Part shown: positions 1-6,995 of the stretch, one piece after another
Layout: the number at the start of each line of letters is the position of its first letter
Position numbering within the stretch: the first letter of the stretch is position 1
Assembly (NCBI GenBank): GCA_045658965.1
Contig: JAZOVZ010000001.1
Location: forward strand, 1 to 45,440
Source: SVQP01 sp045658965
GTDB taxonomy: Bacteria; Bacillota; Clostridia; Oscillospirales; CAG-272
Reading direction: 5' to 3'
Length of the DNA: 45,440 bases
Translations under genes and position numbers: made by a program
Notes under the pieces: generated by a model
Told to the model about the DNA's origin: nothing
Databases searched by the model: none
What the model saw: only the letters and a program-made list of their open reading frames with translations

Positions 1-172
1 CCGGTAGGGCAGGGGCTTGCTCCTGCCGCATCCCGGTAGGGCAGGGGCTTGCTCCTGCCGCATCCCGGTAGGGCAGGGGCTTGCTCCTGCCGCATCCCGG
101 TAGGGCAGGGGCTTGCTCCTGCCGCGCCCCCCGTAGGGCAGGGGCTTGCTCCTGCCGCGCCCCCCGTAGGGC
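1..172. repeat. Tandem array of GC-rich 32/33-bp palindromic units
   Basis: About five head-to-tail copies of a unit containing GTAGGGCAGGGGCTTGCTCC followed by TGCCGC. Unit starts fall at 1, 33, 65 and 97 (period 32). The last two junctions read CCCCCCGTAGGG with period 33. Each unit can fold, since GGCAGG pairs with CCTGCC around a GCTTGC-containing loop. The array runs off the left edge and ends in a degenerate unit near 167-190. A single unit of the same family lies at 36641-36665. No protein is credible here. Confidence 0.9.
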
Positions 173-192
173 GGATTCCATATCCGCTCCAA

Positions 193-602
193 AACAAAAA
201 ACGCTCGTGCGATAGGCTGTTGTCCTTATCGGAGAATAAAATAAGGGTATGGGCATAGCTCGATGCATTTGTAAAACAAATGCGAAACTGGCGATAAAAC
301 AGAAGAGAGAGCAATACGGTTACAAAATTCCGTAAAACTCTCTCTTTTCTGCTTTTTATAAGTGATATTCTTTGCTGGCGCAAAGAGTGATATTGTCGCA
401 ACGCGACAGTGATATTGAAGCCTTACGGCTTCAGTGATATTCTATTCGCCTAAAAGCTCGCGCAGCGGAATTTCGCCTTCGGCGAAATATTCACTCGGCG
501 CAAGCCGAATACCACTGCGTAGCAATATAACTCGCCGCAGGCGAATAGAGTTGGCGTGATACTCCGTTAAGAGTATCACGCCATGCACGAGCGTTTTTTG
601 TT
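193..602. mobile_element. MITE-like element with 18-bp perfect terminal inverted repeats
   Basis: The 18 bases at 193-210 (AACAAAAAACGCTCGTGC) are the exact reverse complement of 585-602. Between them are several hairpins: 264-283 (GCATTTG/CAAATGC), an AGAGAGAG/CTCTCTCT pair near 304-345, the GTGATATT hairpin array at 362-441, a CTATTCGCC/GGCGAATAG pair (442-450 with 540-548) and a 12-bp stem at 552-581. There is no coding sequence and no clear target-site duplication. The right end lies 12 bases beyond the stop codon of the membrane protein gene at 615-980. The terminal repeats suggest a non-autonomous element; mobility is inference. Confidence 0.6.
362..548 (+). repeat. GTGATATT-spaced hairpin array (copy 1)
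   Basis: The word GTGATATT occurs at 362, 387, 409 and 434. Each of the first three is followed by a different small stem-loop: CTTTGC/GCAAAG, GTCGC/GCGAC and GAAGCC/GGCTTC, with 3-4-base loops. After the fourth word a long-range pair CTATTCGCC/GGCGAATAG (442-450, 540-548) encloses further hairpins. These are separated by degenerate reversed words (ATATTCAC, ATACCAC, AATATAAC), so the right half mirrors the left. Confidence 0.75.
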
Positions 603-614
603 AGGTAAGTAAGA

Positions 615-980
615 TCAATACTTGATGATCTTGATCTTGCCAACCAGAGGCAGGTCGAAGAACTTGCCTGCGATGTTACCGTAGATAACGATAACGCCCA
701 GGAACAGAACAACCAGACCACCGATTAAAGGGATGAAGCCGAGGAAGGACAGAATGAACATCCAGATAGCCTGGTTAGCAAGGTAACCCAGCAGAGCGGA
801 CTCCTTGTCCTTGGAGCGCAGAACCAGTGCGATGATGAAGCTGATCAGAGGGAAGAGGTAGTTGAGGATGGACAGAACGATGTTCCATACGTTGTACTTT
901 TCCTTCTCCTGCTCAGTGAAAACATTGGTTGCGGTGTTCGGAATCTTCAGAATGAAATTATCAAAACCGTTGAGCTGCAT
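615..980 (-). CDS. Small multi-pass membrane protein, DUF4870-like
   Basis: A 121-residue protein with a soluble N-terminus of about 30 residues and three hydrophobic segments (roughly 33-54, 62-82 and 84-105). It ends in a basic tail, GKIKIIKY. The pattern of a charged SKDKE loop before an A-N-Q-A-containing helix resembles the DUF4870 / YtxG-like family of small membrane proteins, but I see no diagnostic motif and no function can be assigned. The start is secure: AGGAGG lies 6 bases upstream of the ATG at 980, with a consensus promoter further upstream. It is monocistronic and its stop codon is 13 bases from a repeat element. Confidence 0.75.
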   Translation of the reverse strand: MQLNGFDNFILKIPNTATNVFTEQEKEKYNVWNIVLSILNYLFPLISFIIALVLRSKDKESALLGYLANQAIWMFILSFLGFIPLIGGLVVLFLGVIVIYGNIAGKFFDLPLVGKIKIIKY

Positions 981-1025
981 AATTTTCCTCCTATAAAATT
1001 TACATGACGAGTTGTCATTGCAACT

Positions 1026-1054
1026 ATTATATATGACAATTTACAATTTGTCAA
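1026..1054 (-). promoter_or_regulatory. SigA-type promoter of the small membrane protein
   Basis: On the minus strand TTGACA (1049-1054) and TATAAT (1026-1031) are both perfect consensus, with a 17-base spacer. It lies about 45 bases upstream of the ATG at 980. One of the strongest promoters in the window. Confidence 0.85.
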
Positions 1055-1072
1055 TATCAAATGCGATATTTG

Positions 1073-2182
1073 TCACATTTTGTCCCCACTTATTGCATAC
1101 AAATTGATATCCCACGCGGGGAAATAGGGAAAACGGCGCAAATAGAGCGAATATTGGGGGCAGAGCGATTTGACAAGCAGGGGGAGTGCGTAGAGATCCT
1201 CGCTGCGGTGATAGCAGGAGACCAGCAGCGCGGGAGCAAATTTTGCAATTGTTTCGCGGCAACCCTGCAAAGCTTGTGCTTCCGAGCCCTCTACGTCGAA
1301 CTTGACGTAGTCGCAGCCTGCACCGCCCAATACGCTGTCCACGCTGCGCGCCTGCACCTCTACCACCTTGCCCGTGCGTCCTTGCAGCACGGTTGAGGTA
1401 TTCTGCGCGGCACCCGCGTTGCGGTTGCCGGAGGCATCAAAGGTCAGCGTTGTGTCCTCGCTCCATGCAGCGCATTGCAAGGGCAGTATTTTGAACCGAT
1501 CCTCTGTTTCAGCATATGCGCAAAGCTTGCGATAATTGCGTGCATCAGGCTCAAGTGCGTGAAGAGTTTGCAGATTTTTCGCATAAGGGATCAGGGCGCG
1601 TGCAGAGTCCCCGTTGTATGCACCCAGATCGACCGCTACGCGAAAATCGGCGCAGGGCAGGATCTGCCCGAACGATTCGTCGGGATCGTTTTCTATCGCG
1701 GTCAAGTATTTCAGGTCACCCGTCAGCTTGTAGCGAATGATGTGATCGAATACGCGTACCGATTCCTCGTCCGCAAGCAGGGCGCGTGCGGCGTCAAATT
1801 CGGATTTGTGAGATGCGTAAAAGTCTGCGTCAAACAGCGTATCTCCAAACACGGGCACGTCGGGGGCGTACAGCTCGCATTCGTCGGCAACGCGCAGGAT
1901 AGTCTGCATGACGCCCTGCAGGGAGGAGGCAAACGAGAGCAGCACGATCATGTGATCCGCACCGTATTTTTCTTTCGCTTCGCTGTAGGAAAGCACGCGC
2001 TTGCCGTGGAAGGAATGTCCGCGCACAAAGCCGTCGCTGGCAAAAAAGTCCTCGATTTCAATGCCGCGTGCCTCTGCCACGGCAAGGATCTTATCGGCAC
2101 CGTTGCCCATGCCGTACATGACGATATGTTTACTTGTATGTTTGAGATATTCCCAAAGATCGGGGAATGCGGAATATGGCAT
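1073..2182 (-). CDS. FkbM-family SAM-dependent methyltransferase
   Basis: A 369-residue protein. Residues 23-29 (YGMGNGA) begin an N-terminal Rossmann-like segment often seen fused to FkbM domains in clostridial glycan loci. The methyltransferase domain starts near 180: motif I VDLGAYNGD at 184-192 (SAM binding), acidic EPD at 211-213, and the FkbM signature YVKFDVEGSE at 292-301. FkbM enzymes O-methylate sugars or small molecules; the substrate here is unknown. The start is supported by GTGAGGT upstream of the ATG and by a promoter shared with the divergent HIT gene. It stands alone, with no glycosyltransferases next to it. Confidence 0.85.
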   Translation of the reverse strand: MPYSAFPDLWEYLKHTSKHIVMYGMGNGADKILAVAEARGIEIEDFFASDGFVRGHSFHGKRVLSYSEAKEKYGADHMIVLLSFASSLQGVMQTILRVADECELYAPDVPVFGDTLFDADFYASHKSEFDAARALLADEESVRVFDHIIRYKLTGDLKYLTAIENDPDESFGQILPCADFRVAVDLGAYNGDSARALIPYAKNLQTLHALEPDARNYRKLCAYAETEDRFKILPLQCAAWSEDTTLTFDASGNRNAGAAQNTSTVLQGRTGKVVEVQARSVDSVLGGAGCDYVKFDVEGSEAQALQGCRETIAKFAPALLVSCYHRSEDLYALPLLVKSLCPQYSLYLRRFPYFPAWDINLYAISGDKM

Positions 2183-2199
2183 AAGTTACCTCACTTTTA

Positions 2200-2255
2200 T
2201 TGACAAATACATGCGATTATGCTACAATTATAGCATAATCTTATACTTTTGTAAA
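2200..2255. promoter_or_regulatory. Symmetric bidirectional promoter between fkbM-like and HIT genes
   Basis: Forward: TTGACA 2200-2205, 17 bases, TACAAT 2223-2228. Reverse: TTTACA (2250-2255 on the complement), 17 bases, TATAAT (2227-2232 on the complement). The two -10 boxes overlap by two bases inside a perfect 10-bp inverted repeat (GATTATGCTA 2215-2224 with TAGCATAATC 2231-2240). Both -35 boxes lie 25 bases from the centre at 2227.5. Confidence 0.8.
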
Positions 2256-2268
2256 GGAGTCCACCAAT

Positions 2269-2607
2269 ATGTCTTGTCTGTTTTGCAAAATTATCGCAGG
2301 GGAGATCCCCTCTAAGAAGGTCTATGAGGACGAATACGTTTACGCATTCTACGATATCGCACCCATGGCACCCGTACACGTGCTGTTTGTGCCCAAGCAG
2401 CATATGGACAGCGCTGATGCTGTGAATGCAGAGAACAGCCTGTACGTGGCAAAGATTTTTGAGGCGATCCCCAAGGTCGCAGCCGAGCTGGGACTGGAAA
2501 ACGGCTATCGCGTCATCACCAACTGCGGTGAGGACGGCTGCCAGAGCGTAAAGCATTTGCACTTCCACCTGCTGGGCGGTAAAAAGCTGCCCGAGACGCT
2601 TGCATAA
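2269..2607 (+). CDS. HIT family protein (HinT-like nucleotide hydrolase)
   Basis: A 112-residue protein of typical HIT length. The histidine triad is KHLHFHLL with His96, His98 and His100; the last is the expected catalytic histidine. An N-terminal CLFC pair (Cys3, Cys6) matches the partial zinc site of many bacterial Hint proteins, and the PVHVLFVPKQH segment is the usual central strand. Hint proteins hydrolyse nucleoside phosphoramidates in the cytoplasm. AAAGGAG precedes the ATG. The stop codon is only 4 bases before the next gene, so the two are probably co-transcribed. Confidence 0.93.
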   Translation: MSCLFCKIIAGEIPSKKVYEDEYVYAFYDIAPMAPVHVLFVPKQHMDSADAVNAENSLYVAKIFEAIPKVAAELGLENGYRVITNCGEDGCQSVKHLHFHLLGGKKLPETLA

Positions 2608-2611
2608 CGCG

Positions 2612-5167
2612 ATGAAGGACACAAGACTTGCCGAGGTACTTGGCGGCAAAGAGAATAACTATCTGCTGCCCTTTTATTGGCAACACGGTACGCACCGTGA
2701 TAAAATTCCCGAGCAGATCGAGCGCATTTATCAAAGCGGCTGTCGCGCACTTTGCGCGGAATCCCGTCCGCATCCCGACTTTTGCGGTCCGGGCTGGTGG
2801 GCAGATATGGATATTATCCTTACCGAGTGCGAAAAGCGCGGCATGCAGGTCTGGATATTGGATGATAAGAAATATCCCACGGGGTACGCCAACGGTCTGA
2901 TCGAGAAAAAATACCCCGAGCTGCGCCAGCGCGAGATCATCGAGGAGCACGTTGACGTGATGGGTCCCGCGCCCGATACCGCCTTCCTTGTCAGCAAGAC
3001 GTGGGCGGACGACGAGATCCTTGGTGTGTACGCTTTCAAGCGCACCGACGAGGGCGAGGAGACCACGGGCGGCTATGTCGATCTGACACCCACGCTGACC
3101 GAGGGCAACGCGTATTTTGACGTGCCCGAGGGGCTTTGGCGCGTGTATATCTATACCAATACGCGCAGAGGTAACAGAGATAACTATATCGACATGACGA
3201 GTGCGGAGTCCTGCCGCGTCATGCTGGAGGCGGTTTACGAGCCGCACTACGAGCATTACGCCAAGTACTTTGGTACGACGTTTATGGGCTTTTTCTCGGA
3301 TGAGCCCATGTTTGCAAACGCTATGGCGACCCGCCATCCCGTTGACCCCAGCGGACACGAGCGTCCTCTTGGCACGGTGGGTATGGCTCTGCCGTACAAT
3401 CCTCGTGTGATCGAGCTGATGAGCAAGGAGCTGGGCGAGTACGCGCTGCCTTATATGGGCGAGCTGTGGTATGCAAGCGAGCATGCACCTGTGACGCGCC
3501 TTGCATATATGAACGCCATCACCACGCTGTACCGCGATAATTTCAGCGGCATGCTTGGTAACTGGTGCCGTGAGAGAGGCGTGATGTATATCGGTCACAT
3601 TATCGAGGACTACAACTGTCATGCGCGTGCAGCAGTCGGCGCGGGGCACTATTTCCGTGCGCTCGAAGGGCAGGATATGGCGGGCATTGATATCGTGCTG
3701 CATCAGGTCATGCCGGGTATGGCGCACCATATTCATAACGCCAGCCTTGGCACGGGTCTCTCCGACCCTGCGTTCTATCATTACGTGCTGGGTCAGCTGG
3801 GCGCATCCTTGGCGCACCAGTATCCGCGCATGAAGGGCAGAGCTCTGTGCGAGGAGTTTGGCGCATACGGCTGGGCAGAGGGCAGCACCATGATGAAGTG
3901 GATCACGGATTTTTTGTTGGTGCGCGGCATCAACCATTTTATTCCCCACGCATTTTCGCCCGATTATCCCGACCCCGATTGCCCACCGCACTTTGGCGCA
4001 GAGGGGCACGATCCCCAGTTTGAGGGCTTTACGCATCTGATGCAATATACCAACAAGGCGGCGCACCTCTTGTATGGCGGTGAGCATATCACCTCCTGCG
4101 CCGTGCTGTACCACGCCGAGGGCGAATGGATGAACGGCAAGGGTGATTATATCTTTACCCAAGTACCCGCCAAGGCACTTTTGGACGCGCATTTGTGCTA
4201 TGATATCATCTGTCTTGAAACGCTGGAGAGAGCCGAGATTTGCGGCGGTAAGCTGATAGTCAACGGTGAAGCGTACGGTGCACTGGTCGTGCCTTACGGC
4301 AAGGTACTGCCCGAGGCGACCCGGACGCAGGTCAAGCGTCTTTGCGAGGCGGGCGTGCCCGTGCTGCTCTGCGAGGGCAGACCCGAGGGCTTTGAGGGCG
4401 AGGTGGTAAGTGCCAAGGAGCTGCCCGCACGCATTTTTGCGCTGGGTCTTGCAGATATCAAGGTCGATGGAAACTGCCCCTTGTTGCGTCACTATCACGT
4501 CAAGAGAGACGGTGCGGACGTGTTCATGTTCTTTAACGAGGACAGCGTCAATACCGCGCGTGCAACCGTTACGCTGCCCGTGCAGGGTGACTTTGCAAGA
4601 CTGCGCATGATCGAGGACAGCGCGTATGCCGACACGACTGCGGACGGCAAGATCACGGTTGAGCTGCTGCCCGGACAATCCGAAATTTTGGTGTTCGGCG
4701 GCGAGGCTGCAGACCTGCCCGCACTTTGCGCACCCGCAAAGGCAACCGTTCTTGCGCCTACGTATCAGATAGAGCTTGCAGACTCGGAGGATCTTGGCGC
4801 GTTCTATGCGTATAAAACCACCGACAAGCTGACCAATATCACAGCTGCTTCGGAAAAGCCTGCCTTCTCGGGCTTGATGCGCTATACTTTCACGCTTGCT
4901 CTTGACCAAGTGCCTGCAAATGCTGTGCTTGATCTTGGCAGAGTGGGGCAGACGGCAAAGGTATACGTCAACGGTCAGTATGCGGGCATCCGCATCGCAA
5001 CACCCTATGCGTTCCCGATCGCTTCGCTTTTGCAGGCGGGGGAGAACACGGTTACGGTCGAGGTGGCAAACACCCTTGTGGGCAAGCACCGCGACAGATT
5101 TTCGCATTGCATGCCCATCACCCCGTCGGGACTGTTCGGGCCTGTGAAACTGCTGGGCGATTCATAA
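2612..5167 (+). CDS. Large intracellular glycoside hydrolase, GH106/GH2-like
   Basis: An 851-residue protein with no signal peptide. The N-terminal third has the look of clostridial GH106-like proteins: PFYWQHG, then CAESRPHPDF, GPGWW and the acidic WILDDKKYPTGYANG. GFFSDEPMFAN and GHIIEDYN supply candidate catalytic acids. A middle region (about 480-600) resembles a class I glutamine amidotransferase-like or beta-galactosidase trimerisation fold. The C-terminus (about 750-845) is a GH2 N-domain-like jelly roll (VYVNGQYAGI, GENTVTVEVANT). The substrate may be a rhamnoside, but this is inferred from family resemblance only. I chose the ATG at 2612, not the in-frame TTG at 2600 inside the HIT gene. 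Confidence 0.7.
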   Translation: MKDTRLAEVLGGKENNYLLPFYWQHGTHRDKIPEQIERIYQSGCRALCAESRPHPDFCGPGWWADMDIILTECEKRGMQVWILDDKKYPTGYANGLIEKKYPELRQREIIEEHVDVMGPAPDTAFLVSKTWADDEILGVYAFKRTDEGEETTGGYVDLTPTLTEGNAYFDVPEGLWRVYIYTNTRRGNRDNYIDMTSAESCRVMLEAVYEPHYEHYAKYFGTTFMGFFSDEPMFANAMATRHPVDPSGHERPLGTVGMALPYNPRVIELMSKELGEYALPYMGELWYASEHAPVTRLAYMNAITTLYRDNFSGMLGNWCRERGVMYIGHIIEDYNCHARAAVGAGHYFRALEGQDMAGIDIVLHQVMPGMAHHIHNASLGTGLSDPAFYHYVLGQLGASLAHQYPRMKGRALCEEFGAYGWAEGSTMMKWITDFLLVRGINHFIPHAFSPDYPDPDCPPHFGAEGHDPQFEGFTHLMQYTNKAAHLLYGGEHITSCAVLYHAEGEWMNGKGDYIFTQVPAKALLDAHLCYDIICLETLERAEICGGKLIVNGEAYGALVVPYGKVLPEATRTQVKRLCEAGVPVLLCEGRPEGFEGEVVSAKELPARIFALGLADIKVDGNCPLLRHYHVKRDGADVFMFFNEDSVNTARATVTLPVQGDFARLRMIEDSAYADTTADGKITVELLPGQSEILVFGGEAADLPALCAPAKATVLAPTYQIELADSEDLGAFYAYKTTDKLTNITAASEKPAFSGLMRYTFTLALDQVPANAVLDLGRVGQTAKVYVNGQYAGIRIATPYAFPIASLLQAGENTVTVEVANTLVGKHRDRFSHCMPITPSGLFGPVKLLGDS

Positions 5168-5186
5168 GTCGCATCTATGGCAATAC

Positions 5187-5223
5187 ACAAAAAAGAGAGA
5201 ACGTCAAGTTCTCTCTTTTTTGT
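5187..5223. terminator. Bidirectional Rho-independent terminator
   Basis: A 16-bp stem whose core is AAAAAAGAGAGAAC (5189-5202) pairing with 5208-5221 around GTCAA. Its A-rich and T-rich flanks allow termination on both strands. It sits between the convergent hydrolase and glucosaminidase-like genes. Confidence 0.9.
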
Positions 5224-5224
5224 A

Positions 5225-6994
5225 TTACCGTTTTTTCTTTACAGTCACAACCGCGCAAGCAACGAGAATTACGAGTGCCGCTGTGCTGATCATACTGCCG
5301 CATCCGTCTTGCTCGGTGGGGGATTGTGTCTGCACTTCGGTGGATACGGTATCGGTTGTGGGGGCTTGCGTTTCGATTTTCTCGGTTTCGGCAGGCTTGG
5401 TGGTGACGGCTTGCGTTTCGGGTGCTTTGACGACGGTCATGTGCACGCTTGCCAAAACGTAATGGGGGCAAGCCTTGTCGGGGTTTTCGAGCTGACCGAT
5501 GATCAACAGGTCATATTCGCCCGGTGTCAAGGTCGAGCAATCAAAATGCACCGTGTTGGGGTATCTGCCTGCGCCGTTTTTGTCAAGCAGCGTGGGCTTG
5601 GCGGCTTTGTCATATTCGCTTGCAAGCTCTTGCAGCTCGCCGCCGTTTACGCGCACAAAGTAGCGACCAAAGCCGCGCGTGGCGTGGGCGTTCAGCGTCA
5701 GCGTGATGGGCTCACCCTCCACCATGGTCAAGGACTTGGTGGTAATCGCGTCAAGCATGGGCTGGGTAGATACGGGCGCGCGCAGGGCACTTTCCACGTG
5801 CACTATGGTATTGGCTGCCGCATAGGTGTCGCATGCACCGTTTGCGGGGTCGGGATTGACCGCGGGCTTGCCCTCGTACACGGGAATTAAAAAGTGATAG
5901 GGCAGCTCGAGGCACTCGGAGGCGTACAGGGAATTGAAGATGGTGCGCGCCTCGCTGACGGCGGCACCCACGTTTTGCATGTACTGCCCCCAGAAATTAC
6001 GCGAGGAGCGGGGGTCAACGTTGAATTTTTGCAGGTAAAGCGTGTTCTGGTAGTCGCCTACGTACTTGTTTGTCAGCTTGTAAGCACCGCCGTAAATTGC
6101 CTTTTCGGGGGTATCCCAAGAGGCATTGCCGCCCCAAGCCTCTGCCATTTCCTCGGTGCCTTTTTGCGCTTCCTTCATAGCACCAAGATAAATGGCAAAA
6201 TAGCCCGTGCCCGCAGCACCGATGTTAAAGTAGTTGTAAAGACCGTTGTAGGCTGTCAGCGAGGACTCGGTGTGTCCCGATGCGGGCGCAAGTATCTGCT
6301 TGCCGTCCTCGGTCTGTACGTTGTTTTGGTAGTAATACCAAAGCTTGTCGCCGCACGCACCCTTGATCAAGGGGCTGTTACCGCTCACGCCCTGCTCCTG
6401 TCGCAATCTTGCCGCTAAGTGCAAGGGATCAACGTTGAGCTCTTTGCCCACCTTGACCAGGTAAGCGGCATAAGTCACGTCGTCGTACAGAATGGCATCC
6501 GCCATAAACGTGCCCGCCAGCGCGCTTTCCACGATGGCAGGGGTCACGGTGTCCGAGTAGCAAAGATCCTGAAACATGAAAATATCCTTTTCGTTGAGGA
6601 AATTTTCGGGATCCATAAAGTAAGAGACCGCCTCGTAGGATGCCTGATACCAACCCGAATCGTAAAGCTCGGTATTGGTGGCATGGCGATAGGGCACGTA
6701 ACTGTTGCCCTTGTTGATTAAGTTGCGCTTGGGGTTGTCGGTTTCCTGCCCCAGCACGTATTCCCAGGTGTACTGCGCCTTCATGTCGGTGATGGGCAGC
6801 GGATCAAACTCCCACGTGGGGTGCAGGGCGTGCAGGGCGGTCAGCTTTTCGGCATAGGAGGCGGGAAAGCCCTTGTCGATCAGCGACTGCGTATAGGGGT
6901 CGGTCGAGCCTTGCGCAGCGGTGGGCATCATCAAGCCCGTGCAAAGCAGGGACGTACCAAGCAAAGCCATTAAAATGCGTTTGAACGTGGTCAT
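5225..6994 (-). CDS. Secreted cell-surface endo-beta-N-acetylglucosaminidase-like protein
   Basis: A 589-residue protein starting at MTTFKR. Signal peptide at 1-28. The N-terminal FPASY...LHALHPTWEF motif (43-63) is typical of clostridial glucosaminidase (GH73-like) wall hydrolases. The domain continues to about 370, with RLRQEQG holding the probable catalytic Glu200. An Ig-like region with TLTPGEYDL follows (about 430-530), then a Thr/Glu-rich linker. The tail is a Cys-containing DGCGS, a hydrophobic helix and terminal KKKR, which should anchor it at the membrane. Likely role: peptidoglycan remodelling. AAGGAGA precedes the ATG at 6994, and the stop of the upstream GH127 gene is one base away, so translation is coupled. 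Confidence 0.8.
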   Translation of the reverse strand: MTTFKRILMALLGTSLLCTGLMMPTAAQGSTDPYTQSLIDKGFPASYAEKLTALHALHPTWEFDPLPITDMKAQYTWEYVLGQETDNPKRNLINKGNSYVPYRHATNTELYDSGWYQASYEAVSYFMDPENFLNEKDIFMFQDLCYSDTVTPAIVESALAGTFMADAILYDDVTYAAYLVKVGKELNVDPLHLAARLRQEQGVSGNSPLIKGACGDKLWYYYQNNVQTEDGKQILAPASGHTESSLTAYNGLYNYFNIGAAGTGYFAIYLGAMKEAQKGTEEMAEAWGGNASWDTPEKAIYGGAYKLTNKYVGDYQNTLYLQKFNVDPRSSRNFWGQYMQNVGAAVSEARTIFNSLYASECLELPYHFLIPVYEGKPAVNPDPANGACDTYAAANTIVHVESALRAPVSTQPMLDAITTKSLTMVEGEPITLTLNAHATRGFGRYFVRVNGGELQELASEYDKAAKPTLLDKNGAGRYPNTVHFDCSTLTPGEYDLLIIGQLENPDKACPHYVLASVHMTVVKAPETQAVTTKPAETEKIETQAPTTDTVSTEVQTQSPTEQDGCGSMISTAALVILVACAVVTVKKKR

Positions 6995-6995
6995 A

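Noticed and set aside
49..258. A 69-residue frame within the tandem repeats
   Set aside because: It simply translates the 32/33-bp repeat and changes when the period changes; no ribosome binding site.
362..548. CRISPR array
   Set aside because: The constant element is only 8 bases and the variable parts are palindromes, not unique spacers; no cas genes are nearby.
2516..5107. An 863-residue open frame antisense to the GH106-like gene
   Set aside because: No recognisable domains and cysteine/arginine-rich composition; it mirrors the codon usage of the real gene.
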